From NCBI RefSeq assembly GCF_003234655.2, contig NZ_CP126271.1:682001-746000 (forward strand): a stretch of DNA of 64,000 nucleotides, written 5' to 3'. Numbering within the stretch: the stretch's first letter is position 1; each line of letters begins with the position of its first letter. Below, one piece after another: positions 8,307 through 15,857 of this stretch. Source of the DNA: Curtobacterium sp. MCLR17_007. GTDB taxonomy: Bacteria > Actinomycetota > Actinomycetes > Actinomycetales > Microbacteriaceae. The notes under the pieces are model-generated. The model did not search any database. It was not told the DNA's origin and worked only from the letters and a program-made list of their open reading frames with translations. Position numbers and translations under genes: made by a program.

Positions 8307-9002
8307 CTGAACTGGATCACTGCGAACTTCAGTCTCATCTGGAGTCTTACAGTCACGCACACGGCACTCGCCGCGGTGCCCATCGTCCTCGGCTTCGTCG
8401 TGGCGGTGCCGTTGGGGTGGGTGGCGAACCGGTTCCAGCTGGTCCGGTCCGTCATCGTCGGCGGCGGCAGTCTGCTCTACACGATCCCGTCACTGCCGCT
8501 GTTCGTGATCCTCCCGTACCTGCTCGGCACCCGCATCACGGACCCCGTGAACGTCGTGGTCGGGCTCTCCGTCTACGCGGTCGCCCTCATGGTGAAACTG
8601 GCATCCGACGCGTTCGCCGCCGTTCCCGCTGACACCATCGACTCGGCGACCTCGGTCGGCTACTCGGCGTGGCAGCGGTTCTGGTCGGTCGAGCTCCCCC
8701 TGGCGGGTCCCGTGCTCCTCGCCGGGATGCGCGTGGTCTCCGCCAGCACCGTCGCCCTGGTCTCGGTGGGTGCCCTGGTCGGCTCGGCGAACATCGGCTT
8801 CCTGTTCACGGACGGACGCCAGCGACAGTTCCTCGAGGAGATCCTCGTCGGGGTGGCGGCGAGCCTCGTGATCGCCCTGGTCTTCGACACCCTCCTGGTG
8901 CTGCTCGGTCGCGTCCTGATGCCGTGGTCGCGTCGGGCCTCGCGGCGGTCGCGACGGCCGCGGCTCCGAGCGACGCTGGCCACGATCGAACCGGGGGCCT
9001 GA
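8307..9002 (+). CDS. osmoprotectant (glycine betaine/choline type) ABC permease
   Basis: This permease resembles the OpuCB/OpuCD and YehW/YehY type: about 231 residues and five to six helices. The call requires an unusual start. The frame continues upstream of the first GTG (8376) with NWITANFSLIWSLTVTH, the expected N-terminal helix, back to CTG at 8307. No ATG, GTG or TTG precedes it in frame. CTG overlaps the stop of a three-codon frame starting at ATG 8299 that has its own GAGG site, so reinitiation on CTG is possible. If GTG 8376 were used, the first helix would be lost. The adjacent permease and binding protein support the role. Confidence 0.78.
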   Translation: MNWITANFSLIWSLTVTHTALAAVPIVLGFVVAVPLGWVANRFQLVRSVIVGGGSLLYTIPSLPLFVILPYLLGTRITDPVNVVVGLSVYAVALMVKLASDAFAAVPADTIDSATSVGYSAWQRFWSVELPLAGPVLLAGMRVVSASTVALVSVGALVGSANIGFLFTDGRQRQFLEEILVGVAASLVIALVFDTLLVLLGRVLMPWSRRASRRSRRPRLRATLATIEPGA

Positions 9003-9004
9003 CC

Positions 9005-9784
9005 GTGCAGTTCTTCTTCAGCGCCGTTGCGTGGCTGTTCGACCCCGCGAACTACCAGGCCGGGCTCCAGACGCCGCTGCCGATCCAGGACCGGCTCGTC
9101 GAGCACCTGCTGTACACGTTCATCTCGGTCGCCATCGCCGCAGTGATCGCGCTCCCGCTGGGCCTGTACATCGGCCACACCGGACGCGGCCGCGGCTTCG
9201 TGATCGGCTTCAGCGGGTCCATGCGCGCGCTGCCGACGCTGGGTCTGCTCGGCACGCTCTTCGTCATCATCGGCTACACCGTGCCGTTCACCCAGACGGC
9301 GTTCATCGCGTCGATCATCGCGTTCGTCGTGCTGGCGATCCCGTCGATCCTCGCGGGGGCGTACGCGGGGGTGGAGTCCGTGGACCCGGTGACGGTGGAC
9401 GCCGCCCGTTCGGTCGGGATGACCGAACTGCAGATCCTGCTCAAGGTCGAGGTCCCGCTGTCGCTGCCACTGATCATCGGCGGCATCCGCGCCTCGGTCC
9501 TGCAGGTCATCGCGACGGTCGTGATCGCGTCGTACGTCTCGCTCGGCGGGCTGGGCGCGATCATCTCGACCGGCATCAGCCTGAACGAGAACAACCTCAT
9601 CCTCGGTGGCGCGCTGCTCGTGACGGCGCTCGCGCTCGTGATCGACGGACTCTTCGCGCTCGTGCAGTTCCTCACCCGACGCGGCCTGCACGGTCAGACC
9701 CGCCGCCGTCGCACACACTTCCGTGCGCTGCCATCCCGGCGCCGCGCGGTGACGGCATCCACCGTCGACGAAAGGGCACACTGA
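9005..9784 (+). CDS. osmoprotectant ABC permease, second subunit
   Basis: The 259-residue membrane protein begins at GTG 9005, two bases after the stop of the previous permease. It has an N-terminal amphipathic segment (QFFFSAVAWLFD) and about six helices, with an ATPase-contact loop DAARSVGMTELQILLKVEVP. It is a paralogue of the first permease, as in OpuC-type importers where two permeases form the channel. Its last base overlaps the binding-protein start (TGATG). The C-terminal tail is unusually basic (RRRRTHFRALPSRRR). Confidence 0.88.
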   Translation: MQFFFSAVAWLFDPANYQAGLQTPLPIQDRLVEHLLYTFISVAIAAVIALPLGLYIGHTGRGRGFVIGFSGSMRALPTLGLLGTLFVIIGYTVPFTQTAFIASIIAFVVLAIPSILAGAYAGVESVDPVTVDAARSVGMTELQILLKVEVPLSLPLIIGGIRASVLQVIATVVIASYVSLGGLGAIISTGISLNENNLILGGALLVTALALVIDGLFALVQFLTRRGLHGQTRRRRTHFRALPSRRRAVTASTVDERAH

Positions 9785-10722
9785 TGTTCACAGCAGGCAC
9801 CAGAACACGGATCCTCGCGGGGGCGGTGGCGATCGGGGCGATCGTGGCGCTCTCCGGGTGCTCCTCCGCGGACCCCACCGGAGCGACCTCCGACGGCAAC
9901 TCCGGCTCGGGGAAGACGCCGATCGTCGTCGGGTCGTTCAACTTCCCGGAGAGCGAGATCCTCGGCAACATGTATGCGCTCGCGCTCAAGGACGCCGGGT
10001 TCGACGTGACGACCAAGTTCAACCTCGGTCCCCGACAGACCACGATCCCCGCACTGAAGGACGGGTCGATCAACCTGATGCCGGAGTACAACGGCAACCT
10101 GCTCTTCTTCTACGACACCAAGGCCGCCGCGAAGACGACCTCGGACGTCGACGCCGCGCTGAAGACCGAGGTGCCGAAGGACTTCCAGGTGCTCGAGCCG
10201 TCTCCGGCCCAGGACAAGGACGCCTACGTCGTCACCCAGGCGCTGGCGAAGGAGAAGGGCCTGACGTCGATCTCCGACCTGTCGAAGATCGAGCCGTTCA
10301 CGCTCGGCGCGAACCCGCAGTTCGGGACGCTGCCCTACGGCATCCCCGGGCTCAAGTCGACGTACGGCGTCGACAAGGTGACGTTCAAGTCGATCGAGGA
10401 CTACGGCGGGCCCGACACCGTGAAGGCGCTCGTCGACGACACGGTGCAGGTGGCCGACATCTACACGACGTCACCCGACCTGAAGACCGAGAAGCTGCAG
10501 GTGCTGAAGGACCCCGAGAACCTGATCGCGGCGCAGAACGTCCTGCCGTTCCTGAACAAGAAGATCTACAGCGCCAAGCTGGCTTCGGTGCTGAACAAGA
10601 TCTCGGCGAAGCTGACGACCGATGACCTGATCGAACTGCGCAACCGTGTCGAGGGCAGCGAGAAGGCCCAGGCCACGACCGCGGCGAAGGACTGGCTGAC
10701 GAAGGAAGGGCTGCTGAAGTAG
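9784..10722 (+). CDS. osmoprotectant-binding lipoprotein (OpuAC/ProX-like)
   Basis: The 312-residue protein has a signal peptide with lipobox LSGC (Cys near residue 26) and a mature domain starting IVVGSFNFPESEILGNMYA, typical of the glycine betaine/choline-binding family. It should capture compatible solutes outside the membrane and deliver them to the two permeases. The operon ends with a strong terminator hairpin eight bases after the stop. No OpuCA-type ATPase is present on either side, which is atypical for this family. Confidence 0.88.
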   Translation: MFTAGTRTRILAGAVAIGAIVALSGCSSADPTGATSDGNSGSGKTPIVVGSFNFPESEILGNMYALALKDAGFDVTTKFNLGPRQTTIPALKDGSINLMPEYNGNLLFFYDTKAAAKTTSDVDAALKTEVPKDFQVLEPSPAQDKDAYVVTQALAKEKGLTSISDLSKIEPFTLGANPQFGTLPYGIPGLKSTYGVDKVTFKSIEDYGGPDTVKALVDDTVQVADIYTTSPDLKTEKLQVLKDPENLIAAQNVLPFLNKKIYSAKLASVLNKISAKLTTDDLIELRNRVEGSEKAQATTAAKDWLTKEGLLK

Positions 10723-10730
10723 CACCGAGG

Positions 10731-10760
10731 GACGGCGCCCCGTCTCGGCGGGGCGCCGTC
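10731..10760 (+). terminator. hairpin terminator after the osmoprotectant operon
   Basis: A perfect 12-bp stem, GACGGCGCCCCG (10731-10742) with CGGGGCGCCGTC (10749-10760), encloses a six-base loop. It starts eight bases after the stop codon. There is no T-tract, which is common for actinobacterial terminators. Confidence 0.8.
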
Positions 10761-10789
10761 GTGCAGCCCGCCGCTGGCATCCTGGTCCC

Positions 10790-11659
10790 GTGCACATCAC
10801 CCTCGACTCCACGACCGCGACCGACGTCGTCACCGGCATCCGTTTCCCCGAGGGGAACCGCTGGCACGACGGTCGGCTCTGGTACTCAGACATGCACACG
10901 GGCGAGGTCTTCTCGATCGACCCCGCCACGAACGACGCCCCCCGCCTCGAGGCCACCGTCGACGGCCAGTCGTCGGGCCTCGGCTGGCTCGGGGACGGCC
11001 GCTTGGTCGTCAGCGCGATGGAGTCCCGCACGATCGTGGCGGTCGAGCCGGACGGGTCGCAGGGCGTGTTCGCCGACCTGTCGGGCATCGAGTCGTCGCT
11101 CGTCAACGACCTGGTCGTCGACGCCGTGACCGGTCGCACCTACATCGGCGCCTTCGGCTACGACCTGTACGGCGGCGAGGAGCTCCGCCCCGGCCCGCTC
11201 TACGTCGTCGAGCCCGACGGCGCCGTCCGACTCGCAGCGGACGGCCTGGTCTTCCCGAACAGCGCGAACCTGCTGCCGGGGACGCGCACGCTGGTCGTCA
11301 GCGAGACCTGGGGTGGTCGCCTGACCGCGTTCGACATCCAGCCCGACGGATCCCTGACCGGCCGCCGCGAGTGGGCCCCGCTGCCGCAGGGCGTGACGCC
11401 GGACGGCAGCACCGTCGACGCCGAGGGTGCCATCTGGGTGTGCTCCGTCGACACCGGCGAGTTCCTCCGGGTCGTCGAGGGCGGCGAGGTCACCGACCGC
11501 ATCGACGCACCGGGACGGTGTGCCGTCGACTGCGCCCTCGGCGGCCCCGACGGGCGGACCCTCTACCTGGCGACCGCCGACAGCTACGACCCGGCGACGA
11601 CGGCGCGGACGCGCGCCGGGCGGATCTCGGCGGTGCGGGTGACGGTCCCCGGTCCGTGA
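10790..11659 (+). CDS. SMP-30/gluconolactonase-family protein
   Basis: The 289-residue protein shows the six-bladed propeller signature of the SMP-30/LRE family, with the first metal-ligand Glu in IRFPEGNRW (residue 22) and later NDLVVDAVTGRTYIGAFG and RTLYLATADSY blades. Members are metal-dependent lactonases for aldonolactones; the real substrate here is unknown. It has no signal peptide. The GTG start is preceded by CATCCT and six bases without a ribosome site, so the mRNA is probably leaderless. It stands alone, and is followed by a long palindrome. Confidence 0.82.
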   Translation: MHITLDSTTATDVVTGIRFPEGNRWHDGRLWYSDMHTGEVFSIDPATNDAPRLEATVDGQSSGLGWLGDGRLVVSAMESRTIVAVEPDGSQGVFADLSGIESSLVNDLVVDAVTGRTYIGAFGYDLYGGEELRPGPLYVVEPDGAVRLAADGLVFPNSANLLPGTRTLVVSETWGGRLTAFDIQPDGSLTGRREWAPLPQGVTPDGSTVDAEGAIWVCSVDTGEFLRVVEGGEVTDRIDAPGRCAVDCALGGPDGRTLYLATADSYDPATTARTRAGRISAVRVTVPGP

Positions 11660-11664
11660 CCGGA

Positions 11665-11714
11665 TGACGGACTGGAGGCCCGTGGCGGCGCCGCCACGAG
11701 CCTCCAGTCCGTCA
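11665..11714. repeat. long palindrome, copy 1 (GGCGGCGCCGCC core)
   Basis: A 50-bp inverted repeat, 25 + 25 bp with one mismatch, starting TGACGGACTGGAGGC and centred on GGCGCC. It lies between the SMP-30 gene and the HAD gene and may terminate transcription. It belongs to a dispersed family with at least nine copies in the window. Confidence 0.85.
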
Positions 11715-11740
11715 GGTCGGTCGCGTAGCCTGGATCGATC

Positions 11741-12439
11741 ATGCGCGAGCAAGCGACGTCGTCAGCCATCGCGTTCTTCGACGTGGACAACACCCTCGTG
11801 CACGGCGCGAGCGCCTTCCACCTCGTGCGTGGGCTGCGTGCCGCTGGTCTGCTGTCCGTGCGGGACATCGTCGACGCGATGTGGAAGCAGGCGCGGTTCA
11901 AGGCCCGCGGGGAGAACGACCGGCACCTGGCGTCAGCGCGGGCCCGAGGGCTCGCGGTGCTGACGGGTGTGCCGGTCGCCGACATGGACCGTCTGGCCGC
12001 CGACGTCTACGCCCGCCACACCGAGGCGGCCGTGTGGCCGGCGATGGCGCGCCTCGCCCAGGACCACCTGGCGCACGGGCGCGAGGTGTGGCTCGTGACC
12101 GCGTCGCCGGCGTTCCTGGCCGACGTCATCGCTCGACGGCTCGGCCTGACCGGCGCGCTCGCCAGCGGGCTCGAGGTGCACGACGGCCGCTACACCGGAC
12201 GCCAGGACGGCGAGTTCCTGCACGGGGAGCACAAGGCCGCCGCTGCCCGGCGACTCCTGGACCGGACGGGTTCCGACCCCGAGGCGTGCTGGGCGTACTC
12301 GGACTCGCGGCACGACATCCCATTGCTCTCGCTCGTCGGCCACCCGGTCGTGGTGAACCCGGACCGGCAGCTCGCCGCTCACGCCCGGGCTGCGGGATGG
12401 TCGGTGCTCGACCCGCGACGGGCCGGGCGCCCTGCATGA
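11741..12439 (+). CDS. HAD-superfamily hydrolase, IB subfamily (SerB-like)
   Basis: The 232-residue protein carries the HAD motifs: DVDNT with nucleophile D14 and acid D16, motif II Thr in VWLVTAS, and motif III/IV in CWAYSDSRHDIPLL. The helical cap between residues 25 and 110 fits subfamily IB, which includes phosphoserine phosphatases and acyl-phosphate phosphatases. The substrate is not predictable. A TAGCCT hexamer lies nine bases before the ATG and no ribosome site is evident, so the leader is absent or very short. Confidence 0.85.
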   Translation: MREQATSSAIAFFDVDNTLVHGASAFHLVRGLRAAGLLSVRDIVDAMWKQARFKARGENDRHLASARARGLAVLTGVPVADMDRLAADVYARHTEAAVWPAMARLAQDHLAHGREVWLVTASPAFLADVIARRLGLTGALASGLEVHDGRYTGRQDGEFLHGEHKAAAARRLLDRTGSDPEACWAYSDSRHDIPLLSLVGHPVVVNPDRQLAAHARAAGWSVLDPRRAGRPA

Positions 12440-12470
12440 CGACGCGCTCCGTCCGTCGCGGCCACGGGAC

Positions 12471-12507
12471 TCGTCACAATGGTGACGACGACGTCACAAT
12501 AGTGACG
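12471..12507. repeat. two tandem small palindromes between convergent genes
   Basis: TCGTCAC-AATG-GTGACGA (12471-12488) is followed at a 20-bp period by CGTCAC-AATA-GTGACG (12492-12507). Both arms are perfect. They lie between the convergent HAD and reductase genes, so they may be twin bidirectional terminators, although their tandem layout also resembles paired operators. Confidence 0.65.
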
Positions 12508-12516
12508 ACTCGACCG

Positions 12517-13398
12517 TCAGCCCGGCCCGTCGCTCGCGGCCGCCAGCAGCGGCACCACGACGTCCGACACCGGCGTGGGGACCCCGTACCGGCGGCCCAG
12601 CCGTTGCACCACGCCGTTCCGGACGTCCCACTCCAGCGGCAGACCAGCCCGGCGGTCGGTGAGGATCGACGTGCCCTGGTCCGCCGGAGCACCGCGGAAC
12701 CCGTCGAGCACGGCATCGACCACGTCGTCGTCGAGCACCGCCCCGTCGGCACGCGCCACGGCGAGGCACTCGGCGGCGTAGGAGCGGGCGATCCCGGCGA
12801 CGTCGGACCGGGCGAACATCCCCGCGGTGCGCCCGGTCAGGGCCATCAGCCCGGCGACCGCGTTCTGCACGAGCTTGCGCCACGCGACGCTGTGGAAGTC
12901 GAGGGCCGACTCAGCCGTGCACCACGAGCCCGCCACGGCGGCGACGACCCGGTCACCCGCGGGCGTCGCGGGCACGGTCAGCCGGGCCGCGCCGCGGAGC
13001 AGGACGACGCCGTCGGGCTGACGGACCGCGGGGAACCACACGACCGCCGGTACCACGGTGGCGGTCGGCGCGAGCGGTGCGACCGCGGACACCTGTTCGA
13101 CGCCGTTCTGCAGCACGCACACCACGGTGTCCGGGCCGCACAGCGCGGACAGCCAGGGCGCCGCGTCGGCCACCTGGGTCGCCTTGACCGCCAGGAACAC
13201 CACGTCCGCCGGCCCCTCGACGCGCGCCGGGTCGGTCAGGACCGGACCGGGCACGACGACCAGGTCGGGACCGGTGCGCAGTCGCAGGTCCTCGCGAGCG
13301 GACCGGCCGGCGACGACGGGGGTGCGGCCTGCCTGGTGCAGAGCGGCGGCGACGGTGGTGCCGATCGCCCCCGGGCCGACGACCGCGACGGACGTCAT
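12517..13398 (-). CDS. ketopantoate reductase family oxidoreductase (PanE/ApbA-like)
   Basis: The 293-residue protein begins SVAVVGPGAIGTTVAAAL, a Rossmann GxGxxG nucleotide-binding loop, and continues with VVFLAVKATQV and VLQNGVEQ, typical of the PanE fold; the C-terminal helical domain has WRKLVQNA. It reduces a 2-oxo acid with NADPH. It is the last gene of the phn-type operon (4-bp overlap with phnN), so the substrate may be a phosphonate-linked metabolite and not ketopantoate. The family is broad. Confidence 0.82.
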   Translation of the reverse strand: MTSVAVVGPGAIGTTVAAALHQAGRTPVVAGRSAREDLRLRTGPDLVVVPGPVLTDPARVEGPADVVFLAVKATQVADAAPWLSALCGPDTVVCVLQNGVEQVSAVAPLAPTATVVPAVVWFPAVRQPDGVVLLRGAARLTVPATPAGDRVVAAVAGSWCTAESALDFHSVAWRKLVQNAVAGLMALTGRTAGMFARSDVAGIARSYAAECLAVARADGAVLDDDVVDAVLDGFRGAPADQGTSILTDRRAGLPLEWDVRNGVVQRLGRRYGVPTPVSDVVVPLLAAASDGPG

Positions 13399-13976
13399 CG
13401 GGTCGCGCCGAGGACGACCCGGAGCAGCGCCTCGCCGCCGCGCTCGAGCGGTCCGTCGTTCTCGATCTCGACGTCGACGTGCTGGTCGGGCGCCGGGTCG
13501 GGGCGGTCCATGCGGGCGGTGACGGCGTCGCCGACCTCGCGGCCGCGGGCCCGGAGCCGCTCGGCGCGGACGACGTCGGACAGCGTCACCCGGACGACGA
13601 GGAGCCGTTCGTAGCGGTCCGCGAGTGCACGGAGCACGCCGCGGGAGACGTTCACGACGACCGTCCGGCCCGCGAGGACCTCCCGGTCGACCACCGCGGG
13701 GACGCCGTACCCGAGCCCGTGCGCGCGCCAGTGCACGGCGAACGCCCCGGAGCCGGTCGCGGCCTCGAACGACTCCTCGTCGACGGGGTCGTGCTCCTCG
13801 CCCGGTCCGGACGGGCGGGTGACGGTGCGCCGCGGGTAGCGGACGGTGTCCGGGGTGCGCTCGCGGACGTAGGCGATGAGCGCGTCCTTGCCGACACCGC
13901 TCGCCCCGACGACGGCGACGAACGCGCCGGGGCCGATCGGTGTCGTGACGACCGGGTCCGCGCCGGCCGTGGTCAC
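13395..13976 (-). CDS. phnN: ribose 1,5-bisphosphokinase PhnN
   Basis: The 193-residue protein has a guanylate-kinase-like P-loop GASGVGKD at residues 24-31 and the YPRRTVTRP segment seen in PhnN. PhnN phosphorylates ribose 1,5-bisphosphate to PRPP, the last step after C-P lyase action. It overlaps phnM and the reductase gene by 4 bp each, so the three are translationally coupled. The C-P lyase core is not in this operon, so another source of ribose 1,5-bisphosphate is possible. Confidence 0.87.
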   Translation of the reverse strand: MTTAGADPVVTTPIGPGAFVAVVGASGVGKDALIAYVRERTPDTVRYPRRTVTRPSGPGEEHDPVDEESFEAATGSGAFAVHWRAHGLGYGVPAVVDREVLAGRTVVVNVSRGVLRALADRYERLLVVRVTLSDVVRAERLRARGREVGDAVTARMDRPDPAPDQHVDVEIENDGPLERGGEALLRVVLGATR

Positions 13977-15148
13977 GACACGCGCTCCCCGCTGCGCCAG
14001 ACACCGCGGACGACGGGCATGTGCCGGCCGTTCGGGCGGCGCTCGTCGGCGGGCAGCTCGTGCGTCGCCACGCGCACCAGGTCGGCGCGCTTGCCGATCG
14101 TGATCTCGCCGCGGTCGTCGAGCCCGACCGCCCGGGCGGGGTTCGTGCTGATCAGCCGAGCACCCTCGGCCAGGGTGATCGCCCCGTCCGCGGCGAGCTG
14201 GAACACGGCGTGCAGCGGGCTCGACGGCACGTAGTCGGACGACAGCACGTCGAGCAGACCGAGGTCGAGCAGCTCCGCCGCCGCCACGTTGCCCGACTGG
14301 CTGCCGCCGCGCACGATGTTCGGTGCGCCCATCACCACGTGCAGCCCCTGCCCGACCGCGGCCCGCGCGGCGACGACCGTCGTCGGGAACTCCGAGATGT
14401 GCACACCGAGCGCGACCGACTCCGCCACGTGCTCGGGCGTCGCGTCGTCGTGGGCGGCGAGGGTGATGCCGCGCTCGGTGGCGAGCCCGGCGATGGCCCG
14501 TCGGTTGCGGTCGGCGTGCAGGGCCGACTGCTCGTGGAGCAGCTGCACGTACTGCTCGAAGTCCGCCTCGCTCACCCGGCGCTTGGCCAGGTAGTAGCGC
14601 TTGAAGTCCTCGACGTCGGCGTACTGCCGCTGCCCGGGCGTGTGGTCCATGAGCGAAGCCAACCGCACGTAGGGGTCGTCGTCGAACTCGTGGAAGGCGT
14701 CGAGGCAGTCCGCGGACGACACCTCGCAGCGCAGGTGCACCGCGTGGTCGGCGCGCAGCAGTCCGGCGCCCATCGCGGACTCCACGGCCCCGGCCAGCCG
14801 GTGCGCAGCGGCCGCCGCGCCGTCGCGCCCGTCGGGCTCGGACCCGATGCGGACCGCGTCGAACACGGTGGTCGCGCCGGCCGCGGAGAGCTGGGCGTCA
14901 TGCGAGAGCACGGCCGGCAGCGGGTCCCACGAGACGCCGGGGCGGGGGCTGAAGTGGTACTCGAGGTGGTCGGTGTGCAGCTCGACGACACCCGGCATCA
15001 GGTGGTCGCCGTGCAGGTCCTCGCCGGCGGTCACCGCGGGTCCGGTGGTGACGTCGGCGATCAGGCCGTCCCGGACGAGCACGGTGCCGAGCACGGTCTC
15101 GTCGCCGAGCACGACACGGGTGTTGGTGAAGACGGTCTCGCGGGTCAT
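13973..15148 (-). CDS. phnM: alpha-D-ribose 1-methylphosphonate 5-triphosphate diphosphatase PhnM
   Basis: The 391-residue amidohydrolase-superfamily protein contains the metal-binding HTDH (residues 58-61) in GVVELHTDHLEYH, the AAHDDATPEHV segment and a C-terminal beta-sandwich with IGKRADLVRV. PhnM removes pyrophosphate from ribose phosphonate triphosphate before C-P bond cleavage. The ATG at 15148 starts a normal PhnM N-terminus and overlaps the stop of the upstream DUF1045 gene. The full length suggests a working enzyme, despite the missing phnGHIJ genes in the window. Confidence 0.9.
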   Translation of the reverse strand: MTRETVFTNTRVVLGDETVLGTVLVRDGLIADVTTGPAVTAGEDLHGDHLMPGVVELHTDHLEYHFSPRPGVSWDPLPAVLSHDAQLSAAGATTVFDAVRIGSEPDGRDGAAAAAHRLAGAVESAMGAGLLRADHAVHLRCEVSSADCLDAFHEFDDDPYVRLASLMDHTPGQRQYADVEDFKRYYLAKRRVSEADFEQYVQLLHEQSALHADRNRRAIAGLATERGITLAAHDDATPEHVAESVALGVHISEFPTTVVAARAAVGQGLHVVMGAPNIVRGGSQSGNVAAAELLDLGLLDVLSSDYVPSSPLHAVFQLAADGAITLAEGARLISTNPARAVGLDDRGEITIGKRADLVRVATHELPADERRPNGRHMPVVRGVWRSGERVS

Positions 15149-15825
15149 CGGGGTCCTTCGCTGACGGGCAGTTCGGCGGTGCGGGAGGTGAGGGTGGGGT
15201 GGAGCCGGTGCGTGGTGTGCAGCTCGAACGGCGCGCCGGGCTCGGGTTCGACGAACAGCCCGATCGCGTCGAGCGGCACGTCCTGTCCGAGCACCTCGTC
15301 GAACCAGGTGCGCAGCATCCGCTCGACCTCGGGCTGCTGGCCGGGTGGGATCCGGTCGGTCAGGGTGCAGTGGAACCGGAACTCGTCGAGCACCCACGGG
15401 TAGCCGTAGGTCGCCAACAGCTCGCGCTGCCGCTCGGTCAGGCCGGCCGGGTCGCGGCGGTCGCGCTCGGCGTCGGACATCGGCGCCCGGAACCGGTCGA
15501 AGCGCACGACCACGTCGTTCGCCAGGGCCTCCAGGTGCGGGGCGGGGGTGCCGGGGACCAGCGCGAAGAACCCGTCGATCCGGGCGAGCGTCAGCTGCGG
15601 GACCACCACGAGCCGACGGCGTGCGGCGAAGCGGGCCACGGCGCCGTCGAGCTCGTCGAGCGTGGTGCCACGAGCGAGCCGGAACGGCGCCTTGAGCGTG
15701 CCGTGGAAACCGTAGCGGCGTGCGTCCACGGTGATCGCGTCGATCGACGACCGGCGGTGTCCGAGCGGTGCCGCGGCCTCGACCGGGTGCCCGGAGGCGC
15801 TCCGGCCGAGCCACTGCTCCGCCAG
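15145..15825 (-). CDS. DUF1045 phosphonate-metabolism protein (2H phosphoesterase-like), CTG start
   Basis: The core DARRYGFHGTLKAPF and the later FRFHCTLTDRI give the two H-x-T/S motifs of 2H phosphoesterases in the phn-associated DUF1045 family. The first GTG (15729) would cut into the conserved N-terminus. The frame extends upstream as LAEQWLGRSASGHPV, which fits the family, to CTG 15825, which has a perfect AGGAGGT (15830-15836) five bases upstream. No ATG, GTG or TTG exists in frame. The product is 226 residues, close to the usual 230, though the first beta strand of the family seems absent. It heads the phnM-phnN operon. Confidence 0.78.
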   Translation of the reverse strand: MAEQWLGRSASGHPVEAAAPLGHRRSSIDAITVDARRYGFHGTLKAPFRLARGTTLDELDGAVARFAARRRLVVVPQLTLARIDGFFALVPGTPAPHLEALANDVVVRFDRFRAPMSDAERDRRDPAGLTERQRELLATYGYPWVLDEFRFHCTLTDRIPPGQQPEVERMLRTWFDEVLGQDVPLDAIGLFVEPEPGAPFELHTTHRLHPTLTSRTAELPVSEGPR

Positions 15826-15857
15826 GTGGACCTCCTCGCCGCCGGTAGAGTCGCGCC

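Noticed and set aside
12517..13398. Assignment of the reductase as the housekeeping panE gene
   Set aside because: The fold fits, but the gene is embedded in a phn-type operon and no other pantothenate genes are near, so the symbol is not justified.
15729..15731. GTG 15729 as start of the DUF1045 gene
   Set aside because: It would remove 32 conserved-looking residues and has no ribosome site, whereas CTG 15825 has a perfect one.
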